Source of the DNA: Lobosporangium transversale | Taxonomy: Eukaryota > Mortierellomycota > Mortierellomycetes > Mortierellales > Mortierellaceae | DNA length: 64,000 bases | Assembly: GCF_002105155.1 (NCBI RefSeq) | Contig: NW_019028987.1 | Span: 674,501-738,500, forward strand | Direction: 5' to 3' | Shown: positions 60,932-64,000 of the stretch, piece after piece | Layout: every line of letters begins with the position of its first letter | Position numbering within the stretch: the first letter of the stretch is position 1 | The notes under the pieces: generated by a model | Database searches by the model: none | What the model was told of the DNA's origin: nothing | What the model saw: the letters and a program-made list of their open reading frames with translations, nothing else | Translations under genes and position numbers: made by a program

Positions 60932-63557
60932 TCATTCAACTGATTTGCGATGTGAAGAGCGCCGGCGTAGGGTGGATGTGACTGGGCTAATTGGGCTAAT
61001 TGGGCTCACTGGAGTCTCATAAACCCGACGTACTTCCTCACGATCCCAATCTATCTCTTGCTCCTCCATCAAATAGCTACTCTTATCATTTTTAGCCTTG
61101 CCGTTTGCAAGAATGGTATCTTCTTGTATTGAACCCCAATTCCATGTCTGTACTTTGTTTTCTTTTAGGTCGTTAGGATCATAATCATTATGGCTGCCAC
61201 CATCGTTGTCATAGAAATTGTCATGGTTAGGGTCATCATTGTCGTCGAAAACATCCTCCGCACTGCTATAGGCATCATCATCGTCGTTATCGTCATTATC
61301 CCTATCGTCCTTAGCGCCGTCGTAATCTTTTCTCATTTCTGGTTCTTTCATATCATCATTGTCACTGTCGTCATTTTCATCACCACTAAAGTTAAGTGTT
61401 GACCCATATTCTTGGCGTTCAGCTAGAACTAACCCAGAAATAGAAAAGTCATCCTCCTCATCAAAACTCTTTTTTGACATGATAGTCTCTTTGACTGCTG
61501 AGGGTGTTGGGGTTGGTTTAAGCTCTATATGGGTGTTCCTTTGAACAAAAGGTGAGATGGGTGATGATAAGGCCGTGCCTCGAAGTCGAACTGTTGATTC
61601 TCCTGAACTAGTCCCAGTGCTGTTCCGTCTAGACCGCTCTCGGTTCTGGAGCTGACGACTAAAAGTTGAGGGTCCTCTTCTCTTACTTGGCTCAGCAAAG
61701 CCTTCCACGCTTTCGTAAGCTTCGTCAACGGTGGAGAGACTCCTTAGTCTTGTCGCTCTTGGGGTGTCAGCTCTCTCTATGTAGAGCCTCTCCGCCCAGG
61801 AGATACTTGGGCCAGATGCCCCTAATATTGAAGCCTCCGGAGATTTAAGTGCTCTAGCAGCATCCTCACTACCACTATCCCCATCATCATCATTCTCGTA
61901 TTCTGCCTCTAGCTTTCGGCGATCCCAAGCAGGAAAACGGTCCAAGTCCAAGAGTTCCAACCGAATTTTTGGTAGCTCGTTTCGAAGAATCATGCTCTCG
62001 GATAAACCTACAGAGTGAACGTCTTCAAGCGCTCCCTGCCCCACTTCAACGTTTCCATTAAAACAGGTCTCGAGAGCCTCGCCCAAACTTCTGCTCTTTT
62101 GATGACCAAATTGCCGCAGAGGGGTTGCTGTCTTGGGCCTCAATGTTTCATCTCGCTCCTGCATACTCTTCACCCTAATATGAGTGCGTTCTGTAGGCTT
62201 ATATGCAATAGTGGCTATATGCGAGCCATTTTGTTCATCATCTGACCAAGTCCGACTTGTCACAAAATGATCTTCCTCCGAGCTACTACTTTCACTTTCC
62301 TCATCTTTTCGAGCAGGTTGAGTGGTAGATGATGAATAGTGCCGCAAGATATTCAGATGCGGCCTTACAACTCCTTCACTGTTTTTCTCCAGTCCAAACT
62401 CCTGTTGATGCGAAGATCGTCTTGGATCCATGCTTGTCTTCACATCTAGGTCATCCACCTCTTTTTGAAATAGATCATCCACATCGTTTCGCTCGTCACC
62501 CAAAGCTTCGTCAGCATTAATCGAAAGTTGTGTATTTTTGTTGCTCATTTGTGTACCCTTCAAATTATATATGGGGCCTTTATGTGGTCCCAAATCGAAG
62601 AAACTATTCTTGTTTGACGAGCCCTCGTATGTGTTCAGGCTACCATTTTCCCTTTCTCGCTCATCGCAACTCAACATTGCCTCCGAATCACTCTCTTCGA
62701 TCGCACTTAAGATCTCCTTGGCCAAACCTGTGACCAAGGCAGCCGTGTCTTCCTCTGCAATCTTGGCTACTACATTTGTGATACCATAGCGCGCGACAAC
62801 CTGCAGGCGCTCTGGATGAGCATCAAAGATGGCTTTGAGAATGCGGAGTAAATTGGATCGCACCACAGGTTTTGGATGCGACAGTCTGTCAAGAAGGCGC
62901 TGGAAAAGTGCAGGGACTGCAATGCCGCGTGCAATCGCTGGTGAGATACGAATGATTTTGTACAGAGGCTCAAGGATGTTTTCGAAAGAGTTGGCTTTCG
63001 CTGTCAAGAATGCTTGTGCAAAAAGATTCAGCGAAGAGGGTTGAAGCAAAACTTGCTCGACGTCTACAGTTTCATCCTGCAGCCTAAGAAATAAATTCAA
63101 GTTTGTAACGGACCTAGTTCAGTCGTATTATTCCGAAGAAATGATCTCGAAAGCAAAAAATAGCGATTTCTATATCGAATAACTTACCATACGAGAACGG
63201 CATCAATTGCATTTACTTGCCAATATGGATCCTTGAATAGCCGAAGGTAGACTGGTAAACAGTCATTATGCCATAAAATATTTCTACATGCACGGCCGGC
63301 ATGTGCCATGTCACACAAGATTGGTAGTGCAAACTGCTTCAGTGGCGAGCTAGATTCCGCTATTTGCTGTAGATGAGGTATAATGCCAGCCTGGGCAGCT
63401 TCTTCCTGACGCGACTTATTAATTCGACACATATTGAACAGCGTCGTGAGTACGTGGTTACAGACATCCTATAATAAAAAGGCAAAGAGTTAAATTCCTC
63501 TGAACTTGCAATGTGAGAAAGGGCTCCTTTATCAATAAAATATTTTGAGCCACTCCG

Positions 63558-63588
<31 letters not shown>

Positions 63589-64000
63589 ATACTGTAGCGA
63601 TTGATCCTGTTCGTTCACCAAGAACTTGAACAAGCGTGTGGATGGCACTGGCGTTCTGCAGCACATCCAAAGTGTTGGAGTTCATAGAAATATTTTTGAT
63701 GCACTTGAGCATCATCACACATAGACTGGGAGGGAGGCTCTGCAGCGAAGTAAGCATGCCTTTTTTTTTTTTTTTTTTTTTTTACCCATTTGCAACTGTG
63801 TTAGTAATTACATAAAATGATAAACGTTATGTATAAAGTTAATCATCATTAAACTTTACGCCGCTATGGATGGCAACTTACGATGGACAATTTGTCTCGT
63901 CGCTAAAAGCTCTTTAACTGGAGAATCACCCTGTGAGAAAATCAATAGAACCTGAACAATTTTCTCTGTATATGAACTATCTTGTGGATCGCGCATGGTA
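60932..64000 (-). CDS. C-terminal part of a Cdc7/SepH-like septation-initiation kinase
   Basis: Exons, minus strand: >64000-63882, 63759-63593, 63468-63188, 63083-60932; phases 1, 0 and 2 agree. About 905 residues are visible; the kinase domain would lie beyond the window edge and is not seen. The visible start is helical repeat sequence of the armadillo type: LKCIKNISMNSNTLDVLQNA, FNMCRINKSRQEEAAQAGII and LKQFALPILCDMAHAGRACR, followed by DPYWQVNAIDAVLVW. These match fission-yeast Cdc7 and Aspergillus SepH, the SIN MAP3K that triggers septation and cytokinesis. The last ~600 residues are acidic, Ser-rich and disordered, with EDDFSISGLVL and a D/N-rich run, ending SPISPISPVTS. Two introns carry homopolymers (63559-63586, 63761-63783). 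Confidence 0.85.

Overview
The window is nuclear DNA of a filamentous fungus, most likely an early-diverging one such as a Mortierella-type (Mortierellomycota) species. The evidence is dense intron-bearing genes (introns mostly 70-150 bp with GT..AG ends), a fused ARG5,6 arginine enzyme, a septation-initiation Cdc7/SepH-type kinase, a PtaB/Mfg1-type LIM-binding adaptor, and animal-like genes (Abraxas, METTL5, CENP-N) that many Dikarya have lost. Long polyQ tracts, 16-32 nt poly(A)/poly(T) runs in introns, and relics of Fanzor-like elements fit this, but the species is inference.

Layout. 1-2292 (+): 3' part of ARG5,6. 3367-11995 (+): a very large protein of about 2,670 residues with polyQ, three AT-hooks and a C-terminal TFIIB-type double cyclin fold. 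12150-13688 (-) and 14068-16821 (+): divergent ribosome-biogenesis pair SOF1/DCAF13 and NOC2. 17188-18663 (-): decayed Fanzor-like gene. 18852-20498 (+): crotonase-family enzyme with two micro-exons. 20507-21495: Tc1/mariner element with recognisable inverted repeats and a broken transposase. 21531-24179 (+): SET/MYND protein. 24425-29899 (-): large FUSC/aromatic-acid-exporter-like membrane protein. 30146-31759 (-) and 31903-33519 (+): divergent CENP-N (Chl4) and Abraxas. 33759-35705 (-): dual-specificity phosphatase whose domain is split by a long insertion. 35706-39006: gene-poor. 39007-42616 (-): LIM-binding (Ldb1/PtaB) adaptor. 43498-46778 (+): mitochondrial RNB exoribonuclease (DSS1 type). 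47642-47815 (-): tiny Tom6-like membrane protein. 48050-51240: two more Fanzor-like relics, head to head. 52083-54118 (+): bHLH-zipper factor with polyQ. 54332-56979 (-): SETD4/RKM-type lysine methyltransferase. 57163-57973 (+): METTL5. 57990-58330 (-): fourth Fanzor-like relic. 58588-60500 (-): armadillo-repeat protein. 60932-64000 (-): C-terminal part of a Cdc7/SepH-like kinase, cut by the window edge.

Exon models were built by hand from splice sites, reading phase and protein-family continuity; nearly all junctions close in phase. The genes are mostly unrelated housekeeping functions, apart from the SOF1/NOC2 and CENP-N/Abraxas divergent pairs. The most unusual items are the polyQ/AT-hook/TFIIB-fold protein, the split phosphatase and the set of four Fanzor-like relics.
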